From Veillonella agrestimuris (lineage in GTDB: Bacteria; Bacillota; Negativicutes; Veillonellales; Veillonellaceae), in the NCBI RefSeq assembly GCF_943193065.1, contig NZ_CALPCS010000005.1, forward strand, positions 1 through 64,000: 64,000 nucleotides of DNA, in the 5' to 3' direction. Below are positions 44,847 to 54,004 of this stretch, piece after piece. Numbering within the stretch: the first letter of the stretch is position 1; each line of letters starts with the position of its first letter. Made by a program: the position numbers and the translations under genes. The notes beneath the pieces were generated by a model. That model was not told the origin of the DNA, made no database searches, and was given only the letters and a program-made list of their open reading frames with translations.

Positions 44847-45965
44847 CTAAAATAATCCTGTCCGTTTTCCATAATGCTTAGAGTCGCCATTTTGTTTCCA
44901 GCCCACCGTATCACCTATAGACATAACGCGACGTGTTAAGCAGTCTTTACATTTGTCTGCATTATCGTCTACACATGGTTTGTTATCATACAGCAAGTAT
45001 TTTGCTCTATGTTCCGGAATCGTAATGATAGGCATCAAAATATTCGCCCCTGCTTGAAGACCTTTTTCGCGACCTAATTTATCAAGCGCTTGCAAAGCCG
45101 TCGTAGCAGCGATGTTGACATCTTTTAAGAAAAGTCTCGTTAAAGCAATCATTTTAAGGCCTAATTGAATGCGTTTCAGTTTCCCCTCTTCTGTATCGAT
45201 GCCCATGGCTAATGCTTCTTGTCCCAATGGTGTATCGTTGTGCACTACATAGGGCCCCATGCCAATCATATCGATGTCCATATCGCGGTAGAAAAGAATA
45301 TCATTCACTAAGTCTTCTTCTGTTTGTCCTGGCAAACCAATCATGACACCAGTGCCCACTTGGAATCCGACACGACGCAACTTGCGCAAACATTCCACGC
45401 GTGTTTCAAAGGAATGCAATTCATCTTGAGGATGAATTTTTTTATACAGTTCAGGATTTGTCGTTTCAATGCGCAGCAAATAACGACTAGCGCCGGCTTC
45501 ACGCATACGACGGTATGCTTCTTCCGTCTGTTCTCCTACGCACATGGTAATGCCTAGAGATCCATCACCAATCGCCTTAATGTCACGAATGAGTTCTACT
45601 ACATAATCGACGAACGCATCATCATTGCGCTCCCCTGATTGCAAAGTGATAGAGCCATATTCGTGATCGTAAGCCCATTGCGCCATTTTAATAATGTCTT
45701 CCCGTTTCATATCGAAACGTTCTACTTTATCATTATCTCGGCGAATACCACAGTAATCACAATTTTTAATGCATCGGTTGGAAAACTCAATAAGTCCTCT
45801 ATAATACGCAATCGGCTGTACGTAATGAGATTTCACTTCGTACGCTTTTTTATAAATTAACTGCAACTCTTCTTCATCCGTTACAGACATTAAATACCGC
45901 AACTCGTCAACGGTGAGCCATTCGTCACCAACGAGGTCTTTCTGTAAAATTTCTTGTACCGTCAA
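44847..45965 (-). CDS. hydE: [FeFe]-hydrogenase H-cluster maturase HydE (radical SAM)
   Basis: Radical-SAM enzyme acting on a precursor of the dithiolate bridge of the H-cluster. 372 aa. Radical-SAM cluster motif CIKNCDYCGIR (CxxxCxxC), GSITLQSGE, MIGLPGQTEEDLVNDI and a C-terminal CKDC. The start is inferred as TTG at 45965 (AGGAGGG about 8 nt upstream, in the yaaA tail); ATG at 45986 is in the same frame but inside yaaA. HydF and HydG and the hydrogenase are not in the window. HydE is chosen over BioB or ThiH from the overall pattern. Confidence 0.87.
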   Translation of the reverse strand: MTVQEILQKDLVGDEWLTVDELRYLMSVTDEEELQLIYKKAYEVKSHYVQPIAYYRGLIEFSNRCIKNCDYCGIRRDNDKVERFDMKREDIIKMAQWAYDHEYGSITLQSGERNDDAFVDYVVELIRDIKAIGDGSLGITMCVGEQTEEAYRRMREAGASRYLLRIETTNPELYKKIHPQDELHSFETRVECLRKLRRVGFQVGTGVMIGLPGQTEEDLVNDILFYRDMDIDMIGMGPYVVHNDTPLGQEALAMGIDTEEGKLKRIQLGLKMIALTRLFLKDVNIAATTALQALDKLGREKGLQAGANILMPIITIPEHRAKYLLYDNKPCVDDNADKCKDCLTRRVMSIGDTVGWKQNGDSKHYGKRTGLF

Positions 45966-45969
45966 GCAC

Positions 45970-46689
45970 TTATCCCTCCTTTTCATATCGTATAGTCATA
46001 GATTCGGCTGGTATAGCAAGATTATGATCTTGCCCTACACGATTAAATCCATTGATGGTAGCCGGTAAATCTGTTACTGTGGCTACCCGTTTTTCTAAGC
46101 AATAACGAGCCATTAGTCCTCGCGTCATTTTTGACGATGTACTCAGTTGTTTGTATACATCGCCACGACGCTCCCAAAACTCCACTGTCACCACCGCAGG
46201 GTGATCAATCATCTTAGCATATTCCTTAGACGCTAAATTCAAAATCCAATCTTCGTTCTGAAAATAGGCCTTCATCTCTTCATGCCACACTTCATATAAA
46301 GGGATTCCAATTTTATCCACCATATCAAGGCGATATTCGGCAATTTCCATATGAGGCTCTACAGCGCCATATAAGGCAGACATAATGACTAAATGATTTT
46401 CCCCATAAGCCTTGGTAGCATCGTCGAGGCTAGCCCAATCTAAATATTTAAAAGCTATACCATCATAACTTTCAACGGCAGCACCTACAGGAAGTTCCTC
46501 AAAATGTTGATACAACCCATAAAGCTGTGCCGCTTTGTCTTCTTTAATTTTTAAAATCTTTCCTAATGCAGCCGCATCAAGCGCTTTCACATGATTTACA
46601 ATGGATTCTGTAATATGCGCGAACGGCTGTCCTTTCGTGGGAATGCCACTAATTTTCTTTGTTTTACTAGGAGAGAGTACGATTTTCAT
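45970..46689 (-). CDS. yaaA: YaaA family peroxide-stress protein (DUF328)
   Basis: 239 aa. N-terminal MKIVLSPSKTKK, SYDGIAFKYLDW and IMSALYGAVEPH, and late FNRVGQDHNL are family signatures. In E. coli YaaA lowers free iron during peroxide stress. It overlaps the preceding gene by 23 nt and ends 4 nt before the hydE start, so three genes (46667-45965) form an operon. That would place peroxide/iron protection next to an oxygen-sensitive radical-SAM enzyme. Confidence 0.9.
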   Translation of the reverse strand: MKIVLSPSKTKKISGIPTKGQPFAHITESIVNHVKALDAAALGKILKIKEDKAAQLYGLYQHFEELPVGAAVESYDGIAFKYLDWASLDDATKAYGENHLVIMSALYGAVEPHMEIAEYRLDMVDKIGIPLYEVWHEEMKAYFQNEDWILNLASKEYAKMIDHPAVVTVEFWERRGDVYKQLSTSSKMTRGLMARYCLEKRVATVTDLPATINGFNRVGQDHNLAIPAESMTIRYEKEG

Positions 46690-47278
46690 AAGATAAATCC
46701 GCCTTTATCGATTCTTCCGTAAGATGATCGATGAGATCCGGATTCCATACCATTAATGGAACAGCAACGACATGAGAGGCTTTCATTTCTTTGCACAAGC
46801 GAATACATTCCGACAAGTATGGTGATTCGTGGTCGTGAATATCACAGATAATCACAACGTAACGACCTTTCAAGTTGACCCCTTCGTAGTCGATGCTTTC
46901 ACTCGACACAGTTAGTAAACCTGTTTCTAAGCGTCCTTCACTGAGATCATTCATACGAGACATACATATATGTTCCACCATCGTCGACACAGGCATCACC
47001 ACAGGTCCTGTACCAACGAGCGCTTCGGGTTGAGCGTGAACGATGACGGTTTTCTTCCGTTTATCAGTTCTAAAACTCATGAGCGCTTTTTCAAGAGCAC
47101 TGTAAAACACAAATAACTGCCACGGATCAAAGGAACCAGTCTGGAACATATCAATAATAGTGCCATCTTCCTCCACATTAAGGCGAGCCACTAGCTCTTC
47201 TGCAATATCAGATACTACATCGTTGTAGTCGGACTCGACTCCTGTCATGACACGATTAGTTTCTTTTTCTGTACCCAT
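46667..47278 (-). CDS. Conserved-looking protein of unknown function
   Basis: 203 aa from ATG at 47278 (GGAGG upstream); soluble, no signal peptide. Two alternating hydrophobic strands, KKTVIVHAQPEAL and GRYVVIICDIHDHESPYL followed by LCKEMKASHVVAVPLMV. The second resembles a degenerate phosphoribosyltransferase loop, but that is only a resemblance. First gene of an operon with yaaA and hydE. Confidence 0.5.
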   Translation of the reverse strand: MGTEKETNRVMTGVESDYNDVVSDIAEELVARLNVEEDGTIIDMFQTGSFDPWQLFVFYSALEKALMSFRTDKRKKTVIVHAQPEALVGTGPVVMPVSTMVEHICMSRMNDLSEGRLETGLLTVSSESIDYEGVNLKGRYVVIICDIHDHESPYLSECIRLCKEMKASHVVAVPLMVWNPDLIDHLTEESIKADLSYENRTLS

Positions 47279-47308
47279 AAGTTCCTCCATTCATGCAGTC
47301 TATGCATC

Positions 47309-48568
47309 TTACCCTACATATAACAAATATATATTCATAGCTGTTACAGCTATACCAATGGTCCATAATAGTATGCCTGTAAATCGGCGATTTGCGTATT
47401 TCCCCATTACCTGTTTACTGCTCGTCATATACAATTGCAGAAAAATAGTGATCGGTAATTGCAAACTTAAAAACATTTGTGAAATTAGCAATGCTTGGAA
47501 TGAATCTGTTACAAATAGAATCATAAGTAGCGCTGGAATATACGTTAACGCCAAGCCTAAACGACTATGAAAGTCTTTCATATCGTAGGCTTCTCCAAAC
47601 ATGCCGGCAAAAATACTTGCTCCAGCCATACCTGCTGTAGCCGACGAAGCGATACCTGCAAATAGCAAAGCAAGAGCAAAAATCGTACCTGCTGCAGGTC
47701 CAATTAAAGGTCTGAGCAGTTCTTCCGCTTGTTCTAATTCAGTAACAGCAATACCATTGCTAAAAAATACAGCTGCCGCTAAGAGAATCATAGCAGAATT
47801 AATCATCCAGCCAACACCCATGGAAAACAAAGTATCCAAGAATTCATACCGCAATTGCCGTTGCATTACAACTTCGTCAGCCGTATTGAATTTGCGACTT
47901 TGTATGATTTCAGAATGCAAAAATAAGTTATGAGGCATAATAACAGCCCCTAAAATACTAAGAATAACAAGCATTGATTCATTAGGTAAAGTCGGATTAA
48001 TCCACCCAATACCAGCGGCTGCCCAATCTACATCAACCATGTACACTTCGATGAGATAGGCTACTGCAATGAGCGATACAAAACCAGCAATGATACGTTC
48101 CAACTTACGGTACGAATTCGTTACTAGCATGACAGCACATAAAATAGCTGTAAGTACACTGCCAATCACGAGGGGGATATTAAAGAGCATCTTCAATGCA
48201 ATGGCAGCCCCAATAAACTCCGCCAAGGTCGTTGCTACGGCAGCAATGCCTGCCGTACTGAGAACGGTAGCGGATAACCAACGAGGCAAAAACTCATAGG
48301 CACACTCTGCCAAACATTGGCCTCGTACAATGCCTAAATGCGCCACATTGTGTTGCAACAAAATGAGCATAATCGTAGATAGCGTCACTACCCACAACAG
48401 TTCATAACCAAAACTAGCACCAGCGGCCAAATTAGCCGCCCAATTACCAGGGTCTACGAAACCTACTGTAACGAGAATCCCTGGCCCCATATATTTAAAC
48501 ACTTCACTGACGTGATATTTGCCATTTTGGTGAACCGTAAATAATTTATTCTTTATAAAATCAATCAT
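47309..48568 (-). CDS. mntH: Nramp-family divalent metal transporter
   Basis: Proton-coupled Mn2+/Fe2+ importer of the inner membrane. 419 aa, 11 membrane segments. Metal-binding TM1 motif DPGNW (about 40) and TM6 MPHN (about 212) are both intact, so transition-metal selectivity is expected. GGGAG precedes ATG. It follows the mini-OmpM gene by 34 nt. No Mn riboswitch or Fur-like box is seen. Confidence 0.94.
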   Translation of the reverse strand: MIDFIKNKLFTVHQNGKYHVSEVFKYMGPGILVTVGFVDPGNWAANLAAGASFGYELLWVVTLSTIMLILLQHNVAHLGIVRGQCLAECAYEFLPRWLSATVLSTAGIAAVATTLAEFIGAAIALKMLFNIPLVIGSVLTAILCAVMLVTNSYRKLERIIAGFVSLIAVAYLIEVYMVDVDWAAAGIGWINPTLPNESMLVILSILGAVIMPHNLFLHSEIIQSRKFNTADEVVMQRQLRYEFLDTLFSMGVGWMINSAMILLAAAVFFSNGIAVTELEQAEELLRPLIGPAAGTIFALALLFAGIASSATAGMAGASIFAGMFGEAYDMKDFHSRLGLALTYIPALLMILFVTDSFQALLISQMFLSLQLPITIFLQLYMTSSKQVMGKYANRRFTGILLWTIGIAVTAMNIYLLYVG

Positions 48569-48602
48569 CTTATCTCCCTACATACTGAGGAGACTAGCTC
48601 TA

Positions 48603-49319
48603 TTATAAGGTGAAAGCTATTTCTGTACGCACGCGGCCATCTCTCCCAGATTTACTGCCTTCTGCTTTGCCATAACGGATACGCACATCGCCGTTCACTC
48701 TAACGCGGGAATCATCAATTTTGAAATTCTTCATTTTCTCTTTGATTTCTTCCTCTGTTAAAGCCTTCTCTTCGCCATTGTTAACACTGCTTTCAGCAGC
48801 ATCTAAAGCCTCTTGTCGAGCCGCGCTAGGCTTCGCTTTCCCCTTTTGTTTTTGAGCCTCTCTCTCTTCTTGTTTACGTTGTTTTTCTAATTTTTCTTGT
48901 CTATCTTTAGCTACCCGATAATTCATAACATCGCGCATGTTTTCTTGATAAATACGAAGAGCGAACGCTCGATCATTGTCGTTCATTTGCTCTCGTTTAT
49001 CTACCACCTCATCAATAAGAGGCATTAGTTCATCTTTCGTATAAACGGTCGTTCCATCAAAGACAAACCCTTTTGTATCTCGAATAGCACCATGTTTTAT
49101 CAATGTTTGTAACGCTGTATATGTCCAATCATTAGGTGTAATCAAACTACTATCATGACGGCCTCCAAAAGAACCTACCTTCACATCAGCTATAGGCCCT
49201 GCCTCTACAGGAATAGCGCGAGGAATGTCTGATGCATAAGCCGACAAAATACCAACAGTGCCCGCCAATACAATACCACCTAATAAGGATTGCATTAATC
49301 TATATTGTAATCGTTTCAT
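48603..49319 (-). CDS. Short SLH/OmpM-like exported protein lacking a full barrel
   Basis: 238 aa. Signal peptide (about 1-27, ending AYAS). An SLH-like module with DWTYTALQTLIKHGAI and YTKDELMPLIDEVVDKRE (about 60-115), then a Lys/Glu coiled coil and a C-terminal beta segment DVRIRYGKAEG..RVRTEIAFTL. In Negativicutes OmpM-type porins an SLH module binds modified peptidoglycan and is followed by a coiled coil and a large barrel; here only the first one or two strands remain. It may tether the outer membrane without being a pore. GGAGG precedes the start. It may be co-transcribed with mntH. Confidence 0.65.
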   Translation of the reverse strand: MKRLQYRLMQSLLGGIVLAGTVGILSAYASDIPRAIPVEAGPIADVKVGSFGGRHDSSLITPNDWTYTALQTLIKHGAIRDTKGFVFDGTTVYTKDELMPLIDEVVDKREQMNDNDRAFALRIYQENMRDVMNYRVAKDRQEKLEKQRKQEEREAQKQKGKAKPSAARQEALDAAESSVNNGEEKALTEEEIKEKMKNFKIDDSRVRVNGDVRIRYGKAEGSKSGRDGRVRTEIAFTL

Positions 49320-49706
49320 CATAACCTCCATATGTATCGTAACCTATGGTCTACTGTAAACCACAGTGATACGACTATAAAATAGATTTTATACAATCCA
49401 TTTTATAATTTAGCCACTATGATGTCAACATTTAGGCATATAACAATTATGATTACATAACGTAATGCTTACCCTATATTTTACCATATTTTCTAAGCCT
49501 CAGAAAATAATGGCGTTATGAATCCCAGGTCATAAGGTGGATACATATAACCAACTATCATATATATTATATTTCAATCTCTATATCATTTTATATTTAT
49601 ACATAATATACTCATTATGTATATAGGTGATAATTTTATGCATTATAGTAATAGTTTTTATCTATACAATTGTATTCTACTTATTTCAGCCTAAAAGGAT
49701 AAATGT
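49320..49706. other. Non-coding gap between divergent genes
   Basis: About 390 nt, strongly AT-rich, between the mini-OmpM gene (-) and the trimeric autotransporter (+). It must hold both promoters; I could not assign a convincing -35/-10 pair, nor any ORF or strong hairpin. Confidence 0.4.
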
Positions 49707-51917
49707 ATGTTGAAACAGAGACGTAGCAAGTATGTAAAATTATTAGTTTTATCCTGTTGTGTTGGTAGTTTAGGTTTCGCCACTACTTGTGTAGATGCTG
49801 CTGGTGTGGCAGGCTCTTATGTAGGTATTGGTAAAGCACCTGATGCGAACACCATCGCTTCCGCTGGCTCTGAGGCTAAGGTGGAATCAGACCAGCTATT
49901 TGATTACCGTCAGTTTTTAAATTCTAGCCAAACCCCATTCGTTAGAGTAGCCCAAAATAATAATCAAAACGGTGAAGGTGTTGATGGCAATGGAGGCAAC
50001 GATGGAGCAGGAAAAGGTAATACGGCCATCGGTTTTGGTGCCTATTCTGCTCGCGGTTTTTCTACTGCCCTTGGTACCTACAGTCAATCTATTATGGACA
50101 GCACTGCCATAGGCGCTGGTACATATGCTAGCCAAAATAGTGCTGTAGTTGGTCGAAATGCATATGCTAGTACCTCTGCCGCAGCCATGGGCGATAGTGC
50201 TAAAGCAGCTAATGGTGTTGCCATCGGTTCTGGTGCTAGTGCTGGTGAATTCTACAAATATATCCAAAACGACGGCAATCAACATATGGACATTATTAAT
50301 TATAGTGTAGCCATTGGTAATAACGCTACAGCCGTAGGTGGTACAGCTATCGGCGCCAAAGCAAGTACTAGAAGCATCCACTCAGTAGCTTTAGGGCAAG
50401 AGGCTAAAGTAGAAGCTGACGGTGGCACAGCATTAGGTGTTGGAGCTGTTGTAAAATATGCTAGCGGTATTGCCTTAGGTAATGGTTCTGTTGCGGATCG
50501 TGGCGCTGGCCGCCAAGGTTATGTACCATTTGCTGATAACAAAGCTACAACCCTTGCTACGAGTGACGCGGCATTGTCTGACCAAATCAGTGCTAGTGAT
50601 GCAACCAAAAACTTTGAAACTACGTGGTCCAAACAAATCCAAGAATACCAAACACTTAACGACACTTATAAAACAGCATCTGACAACAAAGAAAAGCAAC
50701 GCCAAATTATGTTAGCTACCAAAGGAAAAGATGATGCTGCATACACAGCCGCTAAAAATTTAAGAGACCAATATGACAAAGAAGCAGTAGCAGCGAGTAC
50801 AGCCCAAAATAATTGGATAAAAGCAAATGCTAACTTTATGAAAGCTATGACTGCCTTCAACGATGAATTAGCTACTTTCAAAGCTACTGAAAGTGCCGTT
50901 AGCGTAGGTTCTCCTGCTTCAGCAGGTAAAGCACAAACGACTCGCCAAATCATCAATGTAGCGGCCGGTACAAATGATACAGATGCAGTCAATGTAGCAC
51001 AATTGAGACGTGTTGTAAGTGAAACAACTAAATTAGCAGATGCTGTATCAACGCTAGGCACTGAATTGGGCAATAAAGCAGATGTTAACGCTGGCAACAT
51101 TACACCTGATAACGTAAAAAGATGGAAAGACCTTCTCGGCATCGATGAAAATACAGTAGGCAATGTAAATGCTATTACGTTATCTGAAGGCGACAATGTA
51201 ACCATTGAATCTACTTATAATGCTGACAAAACACAAGTAAATCACAAAATCTCTGTAAAAGATGACGCTATCAAGGCTGCTGTTAAACCAGAGCTAGATA
51301 GCAAAGCTAACAAAGACGCTTCTAATTTAAACACTTCTGATATCAATAACTGGAAAGATACATTAGGCGTTAATGATATTACCCAAGATGTATCTAAATT
51401 GAATGACAACGTTAAAGGCCTAGATAGTAAAGTAAGCGGTTTAGATACTCAAGTTGCAGGTCTAAACGATCGTGTAACAGGTTTAGATAACCGCATAGGT
51501 CAATTAGACCAAAAAATTGAAAAAACTGGTGCTCACGCTGCTGCATTAGCCGGTCTTCACCCATTAGAATTCAATCCAGATGATAAATTCTCTGCCGCTG
51601 CAGCTTTAGGCAGCTACAAAGGTGAAAGCGCTGTAGCTATCGGTGGCTTCTACCGTCCAAATGCAGACACTATGTTTAGCGTATCTAGTACATTAGATAG
51701 CGACCCTATGTTCAATGTAGGTGTATCATTGAAATTCGGCAAAAAAGACGATACGATTTACCGCAATACTATGATATCTGGCACTATGGCTAGCACTAAT
51801 CTTTCCACACTAGAAGCTAATAACAAAGCATTAGAGGAAAAAGTAGCGAGTCAACAAGCTCAATTAGAAGAGCAACGCGCATTAATTGAACAATTGATGA
51901 TGAAAGTAGGTATATAA
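49707..51917 (+). CDS. Trimeric autotransporter adhesin (YadA-like)
   Basis: 736-aa surface adhesin (type Vc secretion). Signal peptide about 1-32 (ending CVDAA). Head: YadA/Hia repeats AIGFGAYSA, TALGTYSQ, AIGSGAS, VAIGNNATA, AIGAKAST, ALGVGAVV (about 105-265). Stalk: Ala-rich coiled coil (285-405), a neck NVAAGTNDTDAVNVAQLRR (about 418), GN.TxxNxxxWKDxLG repeats, and 7-residue GLDxxV repeats (about 575-600). Anchor: YadA domain (ALAGLHPLEFNPDDKFSAAA to VGVSLKFG, about 612-680). Unusually, about 50 residues follow the anchor and end in a second coiled coil (EEKVASQQAQLEEQRALIEQ), which would lie in the periplasm. Confidence 0.9.
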   Translation: MLKQRRSKYVKLLVLSCCVGSLGFATTCVDAAGVAGSYVGIGKAPDANTIASAGSEAKVESDQLFDYRQFLNSSQTPFVRVAQNNNQNGEGVDGNGGNDGAGKGNTAIGFGAYSARGFSTALGTYSQSIMDSTAIGAGTYASQNSAVVGRNAYASTSAAAMGDSAKAANGVAIGSGASAGEFYKYIQNDGNQHMDIINYSVAIGNNATAVGGTAIGAKASTRSIHSVALGQEAKVEADGGTALGVGAVVKYASGIALGNGSVADRGAGRQGYVPFADNKATTLATSDAALSDQISASDATKNFETTWSKQIQEYQTLNDTYKTASDNKEKQRQIMLATKGKDDAAYTAAKNLRDQYDKEAVAASTAQNNWIKANANFMKAMTAFNDELATFKATESAVSVGSPASAGKAQTTRQIINVAAGTNDTDAVNVAQLRRVVSETTKLADAVSTLGTELGNKADVNAGNITPDNVKRWKDLLGIDENTVGNVNAITLSEGDNVTIESTYNADKTQVNHKISVKDDAIKAAVKPELDSKANKDASNLNTSDINNWKDTLGVNDITQDVSKLNDNVKGLDSKVSGLDTQVAGLNDRVTGLDNRIGQLDQKIEKTGAHAAALAGLHPLEFNPDDKFSAAAALGSYKGESAVAIGGFYRPNADTMFSVSSTLDSDPMFNVGVSLKFGKKDDTIYRNTMISGTMASTNLSTLEANNKALEEKVASQQAQLEEQRALIEQLMMKVGI

Positions 51918-51949
51918 TACAAATTTATTCTGTATAACTTAACCGCATA

Positions 51950-52003
51950 AAAAGGGACTGTAACAGCATGCGATTATTGCGCATGTTAGTTACAGTCCCT
52001 TTT
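51950..52003 (+). terminator. Double hairpin terminator of the adhesin gene
   Basis: Outer perfect arms AAAAGGGACTGTAAC / GTTACAGTCCCTTTT; inner arms CATGCG / CGCATG. T4 follows. The arm is related to the hairpins at 26766 and 53236. Confidence 0.85.
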
Positions 52004-52083
52004 ACTATTGCAAATATATTTTTCTCTTATTCTTCTTCGATGGAATAAATGTCGGAAGTTCTGTCCAAGAAACCACTTCACCA

Positions 52084-52670
52084 AATGATAACTTATTTAA
52101 AACAATAAAAAATATCAATGCTAATGGAAATGAATTTTGGTATGCCCGTGAATTACAAACTATTTTAGAATATAACGAATGAAGAAATTTCAACAAAGTT
52201 ATCAAAAAGACTAAAATCGCTTGTGAATCTAGTAATTATAAAGTTTCTTCCGAATTTGTTAACGTCAACAAATTGGTAGATGTTAGGGCTACCTTACAAC
52301 ACGAAGTACAAGATATAGTATTATCTCGTTATGCTTACTATTTAATTGCCATGAATAATGATAATCAAAAAAGTCATAGCCTTAGCACAAACATACTTTG
52401 CTGTACAAACTCAACAACAAGAATTAACAGAAATAGACCTCTTGCCGAATTTCTCCCTGCAGTTACTATTACAGCAAAAAACTTGCCACAGAAATGACAA
52501 ATCATAACGTAGAACAAAATGATTTATATGGTGAGTTGCCAATTACAGATGAGCATTTACAAAATAATTCAACTATTAGAGAAATGCTAATAAATCGTGG
52601 AATAAAACCAGAAACACTACCTCCTGAAATTGATATAAAAAAAGTAAAACGCAATTTAAAAGCAGAGTAA
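52084..52670 (+). pseudogene. dinD: Decayed dinD (DNA-damage-inducible protein D)
   Basis: Readable DinD-like stretches in shifting frames: INANGNEFWYARELQTILEY, then an in-frame TGA where the family has Trp, RNFNKVIKKTKIACESS, VRATLQHEVQDIVLSRYAYYLIAMN; a frameshift in the A6 run near 52367 restores VIALAQTYFAVQTQQQEL; a large internal deletion; then LATEMTNHNVEQNDLYGELP to the stop at 52670 (RGIKPETLPPEIDIKKVKRN). At least one nonsense, two frameshifts and a deletion of roughly 100 codons. Non-functional. Confidence 0.8.
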
Positions 52671-52785
52671 ATTCCTCTACCTAAAATAAAAAATACGAAT
52701 TTTTAATTGTTTCCCTCCTCCCCTACGCCAACAGGATAAGGGAAACAATTAAATACGGTACCTGAAGCGTCTCATCAGCCTAATA

Positions 52786-53232
52786 ATGGAGTTTATCACC
52801 CTTACAAGTCTTAGATTTGGGAAATTAGTAGCGCTTAGATTACGCGATTATCATAAAGCATTCAATGTGATTGATATTAATGGATCAATTACTAATTTTA
52901 AAAAGGGTACTCCTAAAAATGTGTATTCGGTTCGCAAAGTTATGCTTAATAAGCGCGCTGTAGAAATTCTTGATATATTAATCTAGGAAAATAGAGTTAA
53001 TTCATTTAAATCTACACGCTATTGCAAAGAGGACTATATATTTTCAACCAACACTGGCCACCCGTACAACTTGCAATATGTTAATAAAATTTTACGTAAA
53101 ATCCACATTGCAGATAAAAAATTAGAACGAGTCGGCCACAAGGACCATCGTACTACGTTATCTGTATATACCCATGTATCAAAAGCAGCAAAACAAGAAG
53201 TAATTGATAAATTAAATACATTTGTTATATGA
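52786..53232 (+). pseudogene. Phage-type tyrosine integrase remnant (C-terminal part)
   Basis: SLRFGKLVALRLRDYHKAFN matches the integrase block containing the first catalytic Arg (here L-R-F). After a stop at 52984-52986, another frame continues ENRVNSFKSTRYCKEDYIF to RVGHKDHRTTLSVYTHVSK and a stop at 53232. The segment that should carry H-x-x-R is deleted, while the region of the catalytic Tyr (SVYTHV) remains. A relic of an integrative element, not functional. Confidence 0.8.
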
Positions 53233-53235
53233 AAT

Positions 53236-53262
53236 AAAGGGGCTGTTTATTACAGCCCCTTT
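53236..53262 (-). terminator. Terminator of the NYN gene (contains its stop codon)
   Basis: Perfect 11-bp stem AAAGGGGCTGT / ACAGCCCCTTT with a 5-nt loop. The NYN stop codon (53250-53252) sits at the loop/stem edge. Confidence 0.85.
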
Positions 53263-53921
53263 TCTCCATTTTTATTTATACAACTTTTTAAACCATCTAT
53301 ATGTTCATGTAAATCTGCATTAATAGGATTCCACAATGGATCTAATATGAAGTCTATGCCCTCTCTTCTAGCTAACTTTGCAGCAGGTACAAAATCACTA
53401 TCCCCAGCAATTAGTACAATTTTATCTACTTGCTTTTTATAGGCTAAAGAAGATACATCAACACCTAATTTCATATCTACCCCTTTTTGAGCAATAGATA
53501 AATAAAAATCTCGTTCTTTAATATCCTCTATATTTAGCTTGCCATTCAAAAGTTTTTTTGTTACATCTGGTCTTAGGTTATATGCGACCGCATTATCACT
53601 CAACCGTCCTAATCGCAAAGCAACCTTTCTCCTAGTTGTTAATTCTTTTATAAATTCTGTCATCCATTTATATTGCTCTGTATTTTTTAGTTTAATTGCT
53701 GTTTTTAATAAGGGATGATAAACTTCTTTATCACTTGGTGGGCAATCATAGTAGAATATTCTATATAAAGAAAAAGAATTAAATCTTTCTGCTCTTACAT
53801 GCCTTTTACAATATTGAATAAAAAAATCAACACTTTCTTTAGGTGTTTTAAAATCTTTCAATGCATGTATTCTTTTCTGATAAAAACTGCCATCTACCAA
53901 AATTGCAATCTTCTTTTCCAT
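53250..53921 (-). CDS. NYN-domain (PIN-like) putative ribonuclease
   Basis: 223 aa. NYN/LabA-DUF88 fold: AILVDGSFYQ (D10), KGVDMKLGVDVSSLA (D149, D155) and VLIAGDSDFVPAAKLARREG (D174, D176) supply the acidic metal-binding cluster of PIN-like nucleases, so catalysis is expected. Length is typical. The mRNA leader holds a hairpin with a U9 tract (53936-53994), which may make a separate short RNA. The gene lies between a decayed integrase and tRNA-Ser, i.e. in an accessory niche. Similar NYN proteins occur in RNA turnover and phage defence; the role here is unproven. Confidence 0.8.
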   Translation of the reverse strand: MEKKIAILVDGSFYQKRIHALKDFKTPKESVDFFIQYCKRHVRAERFNSFSLYRIFYYDCPPSDKEVYHPLLKTAIKLKNTEQYKWMTEFIKELTTRRKVALRLGRLSDNAVAYNLRPDVTKKLLNGKLNIEDIKERDFYLSIAQKGVDMKLGVDVSSLAYKKQVDKIVLIAGDSDFVPAAKLARREGIDFILDPLWNPINADLHEHIDGLKSCINKNGEKGL

Positions 53922-53935
53922 TTTACTCTCCCCCC

Positions 53936-54004
53936 AAAAAAAAAGCTCTAAGCTTCAGCATTTCCCTCATAATGGGTTGCCTAAAACTAAGAGCACTATT
54001 TATT
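53936..54004 (-). ncRNA. Putative about 68-nt RNA / attenuator upstream of the NYN gene
   Basis: On the minus strand a promoter TTTACA (54034-54039) - 17 nt - TATAGT (54011-54016) would start transcription near 54004. Ten nt later comes GCTCTTAG (53987-53994), an interior including AACCC..GGG, then CTTAGAGC (53945-53952) and U9. This ends 15 nt before the NYN start codon. Either a free-standing small RNA or a conditional terminator. The G+C-poor stem (8 bp, one mismatch) is modest. Confidence 0.45.

Noticed and set aside
50666-51205. 179-aa minus-strand ORF inside the adhesin
   Set aside because: Shadow of the repetitive stalk-coding sequence.
52180-52188. In-frame TGA in dinD as a possible selenocysteine codon
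   Set aside because: Other frameshifts and a deletion show the gene is dead, no SECIS-like hairpin is evident, and the family has Trp at that place.
52005-52205. 66-aa minus-strand ORF after the adhesin
   Set aside because: Antisense of the dinD remnant; no start signals.
51918-53250. Insertion sequence or prophage
   Set aside because: No transposase, no terminal inverted repeats with target duplication, no phage structural genes; only integrase and dinD relics.
53945-53994. Repeat-like GUUUUAG-containing hairpin resembling a CRISPR or tracrRNA element
   Set aside because: Only one copy, no spacer array, no cas genes; the likeness is a few bases.
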